A DNA stretch of 64,000 nucleotides from Panax quinquefolius (Eukaryota > Streptophyta > Magnoliopsida > Apiales > Araliaceae), in contig CM035167.1 in the NCBI GenBank assembly GCA_020205615.1, forward strand, positions 134,864,568 through 134,928,567, read 5' to 3'. This document shows positions 45,123 through 56,720 of this stretch, piece by piece. The notes under the pieces are model-generated. The model was not told the origin of the DNA. It ran no database searches and was given only the letters and a program-made list of their open reading frames with translations. Position 1 is the stretch's first letter; each line of letters opens with the position of its first letter. Both the position numbers and the translations under genes were made by a program.

Positions 45123-47991
45123 ATGGCTCTCTCTCTTCTGTCCGTTCTCATCTTCATTGCCCTTTCAATATTCCATCATCATCTTGTCATTTCACAGCCA
45201 TTTCTCGACTCGGCCGAGCAGGAATTGGTCTACCGAATCTTGACTCAGTCAACTCAGATATCTCATGGCGGTCTCTGTTCCCAGATGACCTCTGCTATTC
45301 CGCCCCGCACGGCGTCGTCTGTGACTACTTCACCCAACCCAACTCCACCGTCGAAACTTTTCATGTCATTGAGCTCAATTTTGGAGTGCGTTTGGGATTA
45401 TTCTTGAACCCAGGTGTACTATAATGTGATGCCTGAAAATTAGGTATCGTCCACCCATCTTGGCCGCCACTTACGTGATACGTAAATTCAATTCAACTTA
45501 CTTAATATAAGCGTTAAGTATGCAATACGACGTAAAGCGTGAGATTTGAATATAAATATTATCTCTTAGATATTATCTAACTCAAAAAGTCTCATTCAAT
45601 TATTATCACACTATTTTTAGGAATAGTGAGGATACTAATCTTATCCTGCGGGATAATTCTTACTGCTCCCCGACTGCGTAAAATTTATGTTTCACGTCGA
45701 AGAGAACGTTGAAAGAAAAGCATGAAATTCAATGGCCGATAAGAAAATATTATGACTAAGATAACGCGAGAATAAATTATCGTTAGCTTCAATGATCATA
45801 AAGCGATAAAAATCTGATGGCAATGGGTTTAAGCTGCAGTGAATAATGCAATCCAATTAAAAAGTCGAGTAGAATAAAGTCTACTATCTTTTAGGTTTTA
45901 AAAGGTTTTCATCGATTTTTATCATTTGAGGCTCGAACTTTTTAATAATAATAACCAATCTACAATCATCCTTGTCATCGGTCGAGGATTTTCATCAAAT
46001 TATCGATGGTACGATTATCTTAGAATCACTTTTAGTCGTAATCATACCAAAACTATCCATCACTGCATTCTGATGGCGAGAACTTTTGTCACATCATTTA
46101 TATCGAAGTCGTGATTATTAGAATGATCGCAGTCGTTATAATCATCTTAAGTTTCATCTATCTCGCGTAAAAAAGATAACGTAATATAACGTGGGGATGA
46201 TGTGATGGCGCTATAAGAATTGATAAAACAAGTTCGAGAATTATTTAATCCAATGAATTAATAACGTCCAAATTATCGGCGTGACAATCTTGTTTACGTA
46301 AGTAAAATTCAAGAATGATCGGAAGAATATTTGGCTGAAAGATCTTTGGATGAAACGCTTGAATATCGAGGATATTCTCTTAATTTCGTGGAGTATAGAA
46401 AGTCAAAGTTTTAACCAACTAGGTATAATAAAGAATGGAATAACAAAAGAAATCACCATAAATGCGATCTTGAGATAGGCGCGGGTTATTCCAATGAGAA
46501 TAATAATAGCTAGGCAAGGGTCGGGTGAAATTAGCACCGATGCGGGATGTTCAATGCAGAATAATAAAGATGGAGCAGGATCAGGTGTGAAACACACGAT
46601 AGATGATATTCCAACAGAATGATAAAAGCGGGCCAGGGTCGGTGTAAAACACATGATGAGGATGTTCCAACGGAGAATAATAAAAAGCGGGCAAGGGTCC
46701 GTGTGAAACAGCAGACGAGGATGTTAAGCGAGAATAATAGAAGAATGTCATGCAAAGTATAGAAGAAAGCAGCGTATCTGAGGTTATTCCAATGAGAATA
46801 ATAAGCGATGGAATAACATAAAGTTTTTTACCAAGTATAGGGTATGTCCAGCGTATCTGAGTTATGTATAGAAGTAAGATGGCACTTTTACGAGTTATTC
46901 CAATGAATAATAATGAATGGAATAATGAAGTTTCTCTTCGAAGAAAAGAATAATGGCACTTCTAGTAAAAAGAAATGAATATAGAAGTAGTGAAGTAGCG
47001 AGAATCTCTTCTTCTTTCTACATAATTTTCTCTACATAAACACCTCTCTCTATAATTTCTCTATACAGAGTTTGATGAATTAATTCGTAAGAAAATAATG
47101 AAGGAATGAAACACATTTATAGGAAAATGGAAAGCGTAAGAATTAATCCAATGAGCGGTCCAGGATTGATTTCTTTTTAATCGTGATTCATATTTAAAGA
47201 AAAATCTTTTAAATAAAATATAATATATTATTTTTATAAAAACGTTTCTTACTACGCAAATTTATCTACGCAATCTTACTAAAACACTATTTTATCACTA
47301 CGCATAATAAAATATAATATATTCTATTTATAGAATAAACTTTAATAAAGTATTCTATTTTATATAAAAGATGTTTCTGTTTTATTACGTTAATAATCTG
47401 AATAAAAGCAAAAGCGTCATTATCATTATAATAATTCAGTATTATTAATAAATGATAATGGAATCAACTGGTGAAACTTCACATAAGCGTCGATAATCAA
47501 TCTGGCGTCTTCTTACGTAAAATACGCGTATTCTTTGTCTTTTCTTACTAAAGTAGTAGTTCAACAATGAACTAGCGGTAGAAACTTTCGTAGTTATTTG
47601 ATAAAATATTTTTATCGTTTTCTCAATCAAATGATAATAATTACATTAATAGAATCCACGCGATGATTGGTAGTTATACGAATATTCATCGCTTGGCAAT
47701 AATATTAAAATAATCGAATATAATATAAACTGCACGTCTTTGTAAAATTTATAAATCTACCCATATTATAATATTATCTCAAATTCACACCATAATATTA
47801 AAAATTTATTTCGGACAAAATTTAAATCTTTATTGATAAAATCGGGATTCATATAACTCCACTTATCGACCCGTTTTCTCTCTCCTCTCTGACCCACCTC
47901 AGGAAACTCTTCTTCTACAAATGCTTCACTGACATAAACATTTCGCTGCCAGATCTGTCGAGTTTCGGGTCTTGTGCGTGAGCTTACAAAA
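45123..47991 (+). pseudogene. LRR receptor-like gene (PII-2/RLP29/TMM type) broken by a solo LTR
   Basis: The 5' piece (45123-45420) begins MALSLLSVLIFIALSIFHHH, a secretory signal peptide, then QPFLDSAEQE. A one-base loss near 45238 shifts the frame; in the next frame the conserved LRR N-terminal cap follows (DSVNSDISWRSLFPDDLCYS, then APHGVVCDYF and HVIELNFG). The gene then meets a solo LTR (45425-47851, target duplication TATAA). It resumes at 47857 with PLIDPFSLSSLTHLRKLFFY, KCFTDINISLPDLSSFGSC, and a stop near 47989. The LRR repeat domain proper is missing. Proteins of this group are cell-surface LRR proteins without a kinase. Relative timing of the frameshift, the insertion and the 3' loss is not known; the family assignment rests on recognised conserved phrases. 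Confidence 0.75.
45425..47851 (-). mobile_element. Solo LTR of the Tekay/Del-like family
   Basis: A full 2427 bp LTR in minus orientation, beginning TGAATCCCGATTTTATCAAT at 47851 and ending TTTCAGGCATCACA at 45425. The perfect 5 bp duplication TATAA flanks it (45420-45424, 47852-47856), and there is no internal region. It is more diverged from the other LTRs than they are from one another, suggesting an older insertion. Subrepeats at about 46480-46760. Confidence 0.88.
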
Positions 47992-48242
47992 GCAGAGGGT
48001 TAGGGCTATAAGAAAAGAGAAAGTGGCGAAGAAATCGCCGGCGATGGGAGAGACTAGGTGGTTGTGATGGTAGAGTGGGGTTACATGAGTAGGTGTTGGT
48101 GAGATCGGGCGGCTTAATTGTGGTGGGACTAGCGGCGCTGGAGGTGGAATTTGACGGGATGGCATGACGACAGGAAAGTAGTGAGAGAATGAGAAGAAGG
48201 CTACACAGCTGTTAGATGAGATGACTGTTATTAGTGGAAGGC
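47992..48242. other. Flank of the LRR pseudogene, nothing recognised
   Basis: No continuation of the LRR coding sequence was recognised. A proline-rich ORF on the opposite strand (48165-47926) has no domain. Confidence 0.35.
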
Positions 48243-48366
48243 GTTAGTATGAAGTTTATTTTGAGGTAAGTTGGTCAATTGACCAACGCAGATAAATTTG
48301 TATGTGTGTTAGTGTTCTATTGGCTAATTGATCTATTTATCAAAAAAATAATTTTATCTGCTAACC
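48243..48366. mobile_element. Hairpin MITE, copy 4
   Basis: GTTAGTATGAAGTTTATTTT at the left pairs with AAAAAATAATTTTATCTGCTAACC at the right. The outer flank GGATCC follows, mirroring the left flank of the copy at 4877. It is 43 kb away from the other three copies. Confidence 0.7.
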
Positions 48367-48391
48367 GGATCCGTTATTATTTGTTTTATTA

Positions 48392-48805
48392 CTCCCTCCG
48401 TCCCATAGTTATAGGCTAAATTTTTTATTTTGAGATGTAAAATATATACTTCTACTTCTACTATTTATAAAATTTAGTTGGTTCATTTGTTTTATTTTTA
48501 CGCCTTATAATAAATATTCAGTAATTCTCTTTTTTGAAAAAATAACATTCAATGTCATTATTTTTATCATCGCATTTAATGTTGTTGTATTCTTTTTGGT
48601 TAAAGTTATATGATTATGAAGCTTTAATTGGTGATCTACACGTCAATCAGTGAAGTTGAGAGTATAAGTAATGAGTAATTAACTTATTCATTAATTTTAT
48701 ATTAAGGGGTATATGTGAAAAATTATGTTAAAAATTGTCACTTAAACTAATTTTCTTAAACTATGTGCCAAAAGAAATCAGCCTATAACTATGGGACGGA
48801 GGGAG
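48392..48805. mobile_element. Stowaway-type MITE 3
   Basis: Perfect ~26 bp ends, starting CTCCCTCCGTCCCATAGTTA, inverse at the right (TAACTATGGGACGGAGGGAG). TA flanks at 48390-48391 and 48806-48807. Non-coding interior of about 360 bp. The match between the arms suggests a fairly young copy. Confidence 0.9.
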
Positions 48806-48807
48806 TA

Positions 48808-50700
48808 CTAGATTGAAAGAGTTCAAGGTAGGCTTCTCTCTATCTGAGGTGATTGTCATTTTTTTTTTCTTTTCTTTATTACATCTACGTCAGATAATAG
48901 GTAAAAAAATTAACGGTCGAGAGTTAAATTTGACAGAATGACCCAATTTAATAATTTAATTAATTCAGTTAGTTAATTTAAAAAATTAAATGTTCCAATT
49001 TCGATAGCCAAATGATTAATTTTGCCTTGTATCAAAAATGTTATCAATAAGCTGAATTTGATCCGCAACACTATATTACGACACTGATACTTGATCCTGA
49101 AATGCATGGAGCTGATGAATTTAAATTTACATTCTATGTTAAGCATTCTCAGTCACTGTAGTTTCTTATTGGTTTCTCCTTCCATTTGGTCCATGTTTAC
49201 CAAAATTGAGAAACTGAAGTTTGTGCTGGTTTGCCTTGAAGTGTTCTAGTAAGGTATAGATAATAAGGTCTCTTTAAATGTGTTTTTTACTTTAATTTTT
49301 TGCGAGTCATACTTTGTATCTAGTGTTTGTTTTAGGGGTGGCAATTTGAACCGAACGATCCGAAACCGGTCGAATCTAATCGATTCGCTCGCTTTGTATC
49401 CGAACCGTTGGTCTTAACGGTGCGGTTTTGGTGCATAAAATTTAAATCCAGAGACAGTGCGGTGCAATTTTAGTATTTGTCTCTGAACCGCTAGTGCACC
49501 ACACCGTTTTTTGAATCAACGGTGCGCTGATCGCTCTATGTAAGGTGAAAGATTAGATGAAAGTTGTACCACGTTGATGATGATGAAGAAATTGAAGTTT
49601 ACAAACAATTATTGAAGATTGTATTTTTTTTTCTCTTGTTGTGGCTTTTTCACATGTAATGTGTAATTGTTTTACAAAATTTTTAAAACTATTTAACCAT
49701 TATAGTTTATAGATGAAAAGTTTGAAGAAAAATAGAAAGACTTATGAATTTGTGTTGTAATGTGCAATACTTTTAGGTTATGTTTATTTGTAAGGATACC
49801 ATTTAAGATTGTATTATTTCATTTGTTTATTTTTAATTGGACTTGAAATTATTATTCCACGGATAATAAAAGAGTTAGAATTGGGAATATTAAATATCAT
49901 GTCCAACGAAGTATTATAATCACTACCCTTTGAGATTACAATTTTTTCCGATAAAAGTAATATTTTTTTTAAATGACTGATGCATCCTATTATATCCATC
50001 TATACCGGCACAAATGGGGATACGATTTTTTTTTTGTTATTATAATAACCTAAATAATAATTTTTTATTCAATCTTTTAAATAATCTTAGACAAAATAAA
50101 TATAACATGATATTATTTTAAGTTATCACATGAACTCATTCTAAATAAACATGTAAGTTAAATTATTTAATTCTATTAATAGTATTGAAATTATAATTCA
50201 TAAAAAATCTATTAATGATTATAATTCTTGCAAATAGACATAATCTTAATTCATAATAAGATAAACCCCATGATTAGAATATAATTTTAAATGATTAGAT
50301 ATGTATAAGAAATTCATAGAATTTAAGAGAGAAAATTGATGCATATGAATCCTTTAGAATACATTAATTTTCGTCTATTTAATACATGAAATATGAATGA
50401 GATTGAAAATGAGAATGAGAATGGAAAATGGAAATGAAATAAGCATTTCTATTCCTACATTTAATCAAAATAAGAAGCTACACAATTTTGATCGATTGAA
50501 TTTTTTTTAAATTTTGTCGATTAAAATAAAATAATCAATATTTATTTATCATGATTAAAAAATATTTTTTTAAACATATGATTATGCATTCTATTAAAAT
50601 GCTTATTTTTTTACCCTTTTAAGTAACTAAACATAAAAATAAGCATTCTTTTTGGAATCGAAACCAAACATATCTACTGCCAATATTGTTTTCATTAGAT
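48808..50700. other. AT-rich spacer; possible hAT-like terminus near 49336
   Basis: No gene is supported. Near 49334-49345 the phrase TAGGGGTGGCAATTTGAACC, followed by several GAACCG/CGGTTC-type short repeats to 49530, resembles a terminus of a plant hAT element. No opposite end was found. Confidence 0.3.
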
Positions 50701-50839
50701 AATTCCCAAATATGCAAAATCCGGAAGACACACAGTTCCAAAACACAAAAATCTTGAAGTTAAGGTCCTTAGAAGCAATTTGACGAAATAAGAATGTAAC
50801 CGTCAGTAGAGCGCGTGACTTTGCGTAGCTTCTTGTAAG

Positions 50840-50925
50840 CCTATAGAAAACTCTGGACGTATCACGAAATTATTCCCAATACCTTTCTATAAAAACCTCG
50901 CGGAAAAAACATTTATACGCTAAAT
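50840..50925 (+). promoter_or_regulatory. Small HSP core promoter: imperfect heat-shock elements and TATA box
   Basis: TATAAAAA lies at 50888-50895, about 130 bp upstream of the start codon. Just upstream, AGAAAACTCTGGACG (about 50845-50859) and CGAAATTATTCCC (about 50863-50877) are imperfect nGAAnnTTCn arrays, the site bound by heat-shock factors. The consensus is not perfect, so heat control is inferred mainly from the gene family. Confidence 0.5.
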
Positions 50926-50965
50926 AAACCTCACGTATCGCGGAAAAAACATTTATACGCTAAAT
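50899..50965. repeat. 27 bp direct duplication in the sHSP leader
   Basis: CGCGGAAAAAACATTTATAC plus GCTAAAT occurs at 50899-50925 and again at 50939-50965. It lies between the TATA box and the start codon. Confidence 0.9.
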
Positions 50966-51027
50966 TTTCCTATTTTCTCATAAATTTGTAATCGATTTGT
51001 AGATCTCCAGTCACTTTTTTGAAGAAG

Positions 51028-51510
51028 ATGTCGATCATCCCAAGCTTCTTTGGCCGCCGATCAAACGCTTACGATCCATTTTCCCTCGACATTTGGGACC
51101 CATTTGAGGGCTTCCCGTTCACCAACAACTTTCGGCCGCTCTCCGACCGATTACGCTCCAGCGAGGCGTCGTCGTTCGCGAACTCGACCATCGACTGGAA
51201 GGAGACTCCTACTGCTCACGTTTTCAAGGCGGACGTGCCGGGGCTGAAGAAGGAAGAGGTGAAGGTGGAAGTGGAGGAAGATCGGGTGCTGCAGATCAGT
51301 GGAGAGAGAAGCCGTGAGCAGGAGGAGAAGGGAGACACGTGGCACCGGGTGGAGAGGAGCAGCGGCAGGTTCATGAGGAGGTTCAAGTTGCCGGAGAATG
51401 CGAAGGTGGATCAAGTGAAGGCGGCGATGGAGAACGGAGTGCTGACTGTGACTGTTCCGAAAGAGGAGGTTAAGAAGCCTGACGTGAAATCAATTGAGAT
51501 CTCTGGTTGA
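51028..51510 (+). CDS. Class I cytosolic small heat-shock protein (HSP20 family)
   Basis: A single exon of 160 residues starting [20 protein letters not shown], the N-terminal signature of plant cytosolic class I small HSPs. The alpha-crystallin domain spans about residues 53-146: [18 protein letters not shown] (consensus II start), [10 protein letters not shown], and [20 protein letters not shown] (consensus I with the GVL motif). The C-terminal I-X-I anchor is IEI (156-158). These proteins form ~12-subunit oligomers that hold unfolding proteins for refolding by HSP70 and HSP100. The ATG at 51028 is preferred over the in-frame TTG at 51019 because homologues begin MSIIPSFFG. Intron-less structure and length are normal for the class. 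No damage is visible, although a Gypsy element begins about 430 bp downstream. Confidence 0.96.
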   Translation: MSIIPSFFGRRSNAYDPFSLDIWDPFEGFPFTNNFRPLSDRLRSSEASSFANSTIDWKETPTAHVFKADVPGLKKEEVKVEVEEDRVLQISGERSREQEEKGDTWHRVERSSGRFMRRFKLPENAKVDQVKAAMENGVLTVTVPKEEVKKPDVKSIEISG

Positions 51511-51700
51511 TTTTCAGGTCTAATTTCAGTGTCTTTCGAGTTTGAGTCTGTAGTCTGTCTGATTTTAGTCCTAATTTGAGTGTCTTTTGGGTCTGAGTGG
51601 GTAGTTCTATTTCAGGGTTTTGAGGTGGGTATTTTTGGTGGTTTGGTCATGGTTTGAATTTAGAATCAAGAGGTGGTGTTTGATGCTGCATTATGTATGT

Positions 51701-51931
51701 AAATGGTAAACCGAAGTAAATAATAGAGTTTTGTGTTTGTGTCCATGAAATGTGAGTATTTTTTTTTGTTAAAAATCTATTATCTGGTTGTGAAATTTTT
51801 GGTGTTGGGTTGAAATTAAATGGTAAACAAAGTAAATAATCTCTTTGTGTTTGTGTCCATGAAATGTGAGTATTTTTTTTTGTTAAAAATCTATTATCTG
51901 GTTGTGAAATTTTTGGTGTTGGGTTGAAATT
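51701..51931. repeat. ~115 bp tandem duplication downstream of the sHSP
   Basis: Copies at 51701-51817 and 51818-51931 share TTTGTGTTTGTGTCCATGAA, a poly-T run and GGTTGTGAAATTTTTGGTGT, with only a few differences near their starts. The duplication probably lies in or just after the 3' untranslated region. Confidence 0.92.
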
Positions 51932-51941
51932 CGAATTCTCA

Positions 51942-52554
51942 TGGATGTGTCCTTTTCTTATTGAATTTATTGTGGATCTCCTTGGATGAATCGTTATCTT
52001 CAAAGGTGGTTTATTTTGGGGTTTTCTATTATTTGGGCATTATATTGGCCCATTATCAAATTGTCACTTAACCCAACTTTGATTACCAAGTAATCATTAT
52101 GCCGAATAATGATTACTATTGTGTATGCTTACTTTCTTTGCGTGGCATTAATGAGGATGAGACTCGGATATGGCCGTGATGTGAAGCGATAATGGCGGTG
52201 TGAAGGTGGATATTTACTTTAATTTGAAGTGGCCAGGAAGTGAGGAAAAAAGGTGTCGAGGAGGTGGTGGGTGTACGATGGAAAGGGAGATGGAGTATCG
52301 TGGGGCTAAGATCACATAAGAGGGTAAAAATACACACACATTTCAATAGAATTCGATTCTATCTCTCTCGGGCATTAGATAATATTTTTCTCTCCATTGT
52401 TGACCTTGTGATCGCTGTCTTGATTCTCACTTGGGGCCGAAGCTATCCTCGGCGGTCGGTAGTCGAAGCTTTTAGTGTTGACTTGTTGAACTATGCGAGG
52501 ATATTAGGGAGCGTCTTGGTGATTGGGGCGTGGAGAAAGATCTTGGCGTTAACA
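51942..52554 (+). mobile_element. 5' LTR of the Tat-lineage Gypsy element
   Basis: About 610 bp, matching 62409-63034. It ends GATCTTGGCGTTAACA at 52554, directly before the primer-binding site. Its start is uncertain (TG at 51942 or 51948) because the first ~15 bases differ from the 3' LTR. Contains the ATTGGCCCATTATCAAA and TTTCTTTGCGTGGCATTAAT blocks. Confidence 0.8.
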
Positions 52555-52572
52555 TTGGCGCTAGAAGGAGGG
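52555..52572 (+). other. Primer-binding site of the Tat-like element
   Basis: TTGGCGCTAGAAGGAGGG follows the LTR directly. Similar TGGCGC-starting primer sites, not initiator-Met, are usual in Tat-lineage elements. Confidence 0.65.
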
Positions 52573-54480
52573 TGAGTTCTAGTGTCTACGAATATTTTCA
52601 ATCCTGGCTGTGTTTTGTTTCTACGTCGATATTCATGGTGAAAAGTAGAACACCTACACTGAAGAAGCGGCGGAGAGGGCTGCCGGTGAATCGATTTACC
52701 GAGTGTCATCGAGGATCGTTTGGGGCCGTGATAAGTGTTCATGCTTGTACGGCGTCAAGCGATCCCACGAAAATTTTACCGGTCGAAGATGATGGGCGAG
52801 GCTAAGCGTAGGTTAGTCTTCCCTGCGATAAAGCGTCTGGCTACGGTCCGAGGAAGCGAGTAGAAACGCCGCCTAGAACTCGATAATCTGAGAGGACCAA
52901 GATGAAAAAGCTTCACGGTGGCTAAGATGGTGATGAAGCGGATAGAGCTATGGAAGTACTTGTGAAGCAACGACGAGGATATAGGTGAAGCGGATGGCGG
53001 GATGTGAGTTGAGAGATGAAGAACTTCGGTTATAATCGGTCAGAAAGAAGCAAGGACGAAGTGGAAAAGAACACATTTATTCGGGCCCGAGAGTCTCGAG
53101 TAGAAATCGAGAAAGAAGAAGATCCGAAGCCCTACTCCTCAAAGATCGAGGAGGGTACATCACCTGTCGATTCTAAGGGAGGCGGTCGGGAAAACGAAGA
53201 GGTCGATCGAGGATCGTACTCTGAAACCACAAAGAAAGCCCTTGTTGTTGCACATTCTCGCCTCGGTGCAGAGCACAAAAGCGAAGCATATCTAGAGATC
53301 GTACTCAGAAAGTCTGCGAGGTACACCGCCATGGACACCGTCATGAAGAAGCCCTTCAGAGTTGAAGGTTCTATTGTAAGAAACCCGGTCTACTCGGAGG
53401 AGAAAGGAGTCCTTAGGAAAAGGAAGCATCATCTCGACGAAGAAGGTGTAGAGTATTTGGTTAAAGAGTTAAAAGAACTTGGAGCGACTTGTCAAGTCAA
53501 AAACGAAGGACACGCCGGGAAGAAGACATCCCCTTTTTCATGGAGATTCTTAAAGAAAAAGTTGACCCCACCGAAGTTGCCCCGTATTGAGAGTTATGAT
53601 GGATCGGGGATCCTATGACCCTGATCGAGCGTTCGATGGTGATGGATTAATATGACTTTAGTGATCTTTGCTAAGTGTCATACTTTTGTCTGATACTCAA
53701 AAAGGATGCGGCGGTGGATGGGGACTTTGCCCTCGATTGATTTCATCTTAGGCGGGACGTATGCGATAAATTTCATGCTCGCTTTGGGAGCAACAAAGAA
53801 AGGAAAACCATTTGGTTCGTTGGCTCGAGGTTCGACAGGTTTTGAATGAATCTTTGGGTCGATATGTAAAGAGATTAGTGAAAGCGATTCGGAGTGAGTG
53901 ATGATTTGAATGATCTCAATGTTGTTTAATTTGTTGAATGGGTTAGATCTGGTTGAATCGGAGAAGTTAGTGAAGAAGTTGATGTTTCATCACCGAAGAG
54001 TCTTCTTGAGGCCTTTGACAAAGTGAAGGTTATATCGTGGTGGAGGAAGCCATGGGCTGACCTCAAGCGTCCTGCTTGAGGCCAGAACAAGGAGACGGAT
54101 CGAGATAGAGCAGATAAAGACCCGAGAGAAAGAATGAGGGTAATAAAGCCCAGCTACGAAGGCGGGTCGAAAAAGTTTAACAATTGGAGGCAGAGGTGGA
54201 GGGCGTTCGTCCGCTCAAATGAGAAGAGTGAATAGAGCGTACATAACACTTAACACAGATGAAAGTACATTATCTTGGATCAAATTAAGAATCGACCTAT
54301 TTTTGAACCACCTCGAGATAACATTAAGCGGAAAGGAAATTCTCGTAAGTATTGTGATTACCATCAAGCTTGAATTCGTGATCAAAACATTATGCTAGGT
54401 TGAAGGATTTTATTGAAAAGAAAGGTACAAAGGCGTGCTTTAATTGATGTATGTGGTTGCAGAACTAATCAGCGGCGGGA
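52573..54480 (+). pseudogene. Tat-like gag, frameshifted
   Basis: The best open part is 53016-53618 (200 codons). It is highly charged and ends with the Tat gag entry phrase PPKLPRIESYDGSG. The trace runs on in other frames with a capsid-like segment and a YCDYHQ (zinc-binding histidine/cysteine) segment near 54340-54365. Frame is lost several times. Confidence 0.7.
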
Positions 54481-55000
54481 CGGAGAGGCTGTTTCGTAGC
54501 TCAACTAGTTAAACCAAGTGTTACCGGCTCGGAGCGACTGCAAGGCGCGTGATAGATGTCATCCTTGCAGGGGTACTTACGGCAAATTCGTTGAAAAAAA
54601 GCGGCGAAGCTACTTGGATTCGATCGTAGCGATGGTGGTACCTTCAGAAGGTAGCGGACCTTATCAAAGTTCGGTAATCTCTTTCTTGATGAAGATTACC
54701 CTTGGAAGTCATCGAACCGCATACGAGGATCATTGGTGTTGACTGCACAAGTGGGTTGGTAGATATGAAACGGATGATGGTAGATAATGGGTCTTCTGTA
54801 GATATTCCGTATGCCCACGCTTATCAGAGGATGCATCTAGATGGGCGAAAGATGGAGTTGGGACACGGGAGGCTCCTTTATATGGTTTTAGTAATGATCC
54901 GGTTAAGGTGTTTGGAACTATTGAGCGCGGTCATCTTGGAGCAGCCCCCAACGAGTAGAAATTACTTGCAAATTTTATGTTGTTACATGTAGATTACGCT
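54481..55000 (+). pseudogene. Tat-like aspartic protease
   Basis: The active-site phrase VDNGSSVDIPY is encoded at about 54779-54811, with an Asn in place of the usual Thr after Asp. RMHLDGRKMELG follows. Upstream frames carry the HTRIIGVDCTSG strand. Frame breaks lie on either side. Confidence 0.65.
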
Positions 55001-56240
55001 TATAATCTATTTTGGGAAGGCTGCTTTAATTGCTTTTCAAGTTATGACCTCTATTCCTCATTTCAAAATCAAATTTCCTACGGCTCGTGGGGTTGGCGAG
55101 GTGAAGGGGACTTGGATCTAGCGGAAGATGTTATAGAAATCTTTGTAATCACGCCGGAGTGGGAATATCAAAGCGAAGCGGACCATGGCGATAGAGATCG
55201 AACCCTTCATGAGAGTAGTTCCGAACCATTGGTCGTAATTTGAAGAAAGCGGAGAGATAGAGCTCATTCAAAAAAGAAAACAAAGAGCGGTGAAAATAGG
55301 TTGGTCTGCCGGAACCCTCTCAGGACAAACCTCGTGGAGCTCCTGCAAAGTTATGTTGATATTTTCGCATGGGAGCCTCGAGGATATGCAGGAGTAGTAG
55401 GAGATATCATTTGAGCATCGGTGGAGAATGAACCCGTCGAAGAAGCGGTCCAAGCGGAAGAGGAGGATTTTCGCACTTTTTGAGCGTCGGTGAAATAATT
55501 GATGAAGAGATTGCAAAAGCTGTTGGCGGCGAGACTTCATCTTGAGATTGACTACCCATGATGGATGGCGAATGTGGTCTTTGATGCGAAGCAAAATGGT
55601 AAATGGCGAGTCTGCATCGACTACTGCGATCTAAATAAGGCTTGTCAGAAAGATTTCTACCCTCTACCCCACATTGACCAACTAATCGATGCCAACGGGT
55701 ATGCTTTGTTAAGTTTCATGGGCGCATTCTCTGGATATCATCAAATTTCCATGTGCTGAGGAGGATATCTAGAAGGCGGCGTTCATTACGCATCGTTCGG
55801 TATATGCTATAAGAAAATGACCTTGGCCTCATCGATCTAAGAGCCACGTATCGAGAGGATGATGAACCGTGTTTTCGGATATCAATTTGGCGGGAATGTG
55901 GAGGTGTCACGTGAGCGACATGATTGTCAAAAGTATGTTGGTACATAAACATCTGGATGATTTAGAAGAATGCTTTGAGATGATTCGTCGACCTGATTTA
56001 AGATTGAATCCACTAAGTGCACCTTGATTACAAAATTTGGAAAATTTACAGGTTATCTTGTCGGTCGAGAGAGGAATCGAAGCTAATCACGAGAAGATTG
56101 AGCGATCACGAACATGAAGACTCCTCGATCATTTAAAGATGTTCAACGTCTGATTGGAAGGATTGCGACTTTGAGGAGGTTCATGTCAAGTCGGCGGAAA
56201 GATGTCTCTGGTTCTTTGATACATTGAAAAAGGGTGAAGA
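55001..56240 (+). pseudogene. Tat-like reverse transcriptase, frameshifted
   Basis: The clearest stretch, 55565-55759, reads NGKWRVCIDYCDLNKACQKD, FYPLPHIDQLIDANG and LLSFMGAFSGYHQI, the RT fingers and palm with the D-A-F-S-G-Y block (Gly replaces Asp here). The YVDD region near 55915 is frame-broken, followed by DMIVKSMLVHKHLDDL-type sequence. Confidence 0.8.
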
Positions 56241-56720
56241 ATGCAAAGAGCGTTTGATGGACTTGAGTGTGAGGGCGCCTTCGAGCATCAAGTCCTACTT
56301 ATCTTGGCGCCTTTGTTGGTGAAGCTCCCGCTCTCTTTGAACCCCTATATTTGTCTTAGCGGCTAGTTCGTTGGCGATAGGAAGCGGTTTTGGTGCGTGA
56401 AGTTGAAAGTAAGCGACACCCGGTTTATTATGTAAGCCATGTCCTTGAGATCTTTGAAACAAGGTGCGAACATTGAAAAGTTTGCTTTTGCTTTAATAGC
56501 GCTAGTGAAAGCTTAAGCAATACTTCGAGGGTAGATTGGTAATAGTGTATCTGAATCGACCTTTAAAGAAGATTATGGGCAAACACGAGGTGTCGGGGAG
56601 ATTATTTGCATGGACGATGGAGTTGTCACAATTTTTCATTGAATATCATCCCCGAAACGCCATGAAAGGCAAGCCTTGGTGATTTTGTTGTTGAATGCTC
56701 GTTTAAGAAGGTGATGAAGT
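56241..56720 (+). pseudogene. Tat-like RNase H 1
   Basis: In pieces: YYVSHVL near 56430, FAFALI near 56480, KQYFEG near 56520, then SGRLFAWTMELSQFFIEYHP near 56595-56655. This is the retroviral-type RNase H attached to RT. Confidence 0.65.

Noticed and set aside
47926..48165. 79-codon proline-rich minus-strand ORF
   Set aside because: No domain; it overlaps the surviving plus-strand LRR fragment, which has recognisable motifs.
51019..51027. Upstream TTG start for the small HSP, adding MKK
   Set aside because: Plant class I small HSPs begin MSIIPSFFG at the ATG at 51028; a TTG start is not needed.
52116..52346. Minus-strand ORF repeated at 62586-62831
   Set aside because: It recurs because both positions are LTRs of the same element; composition is not protein-like.
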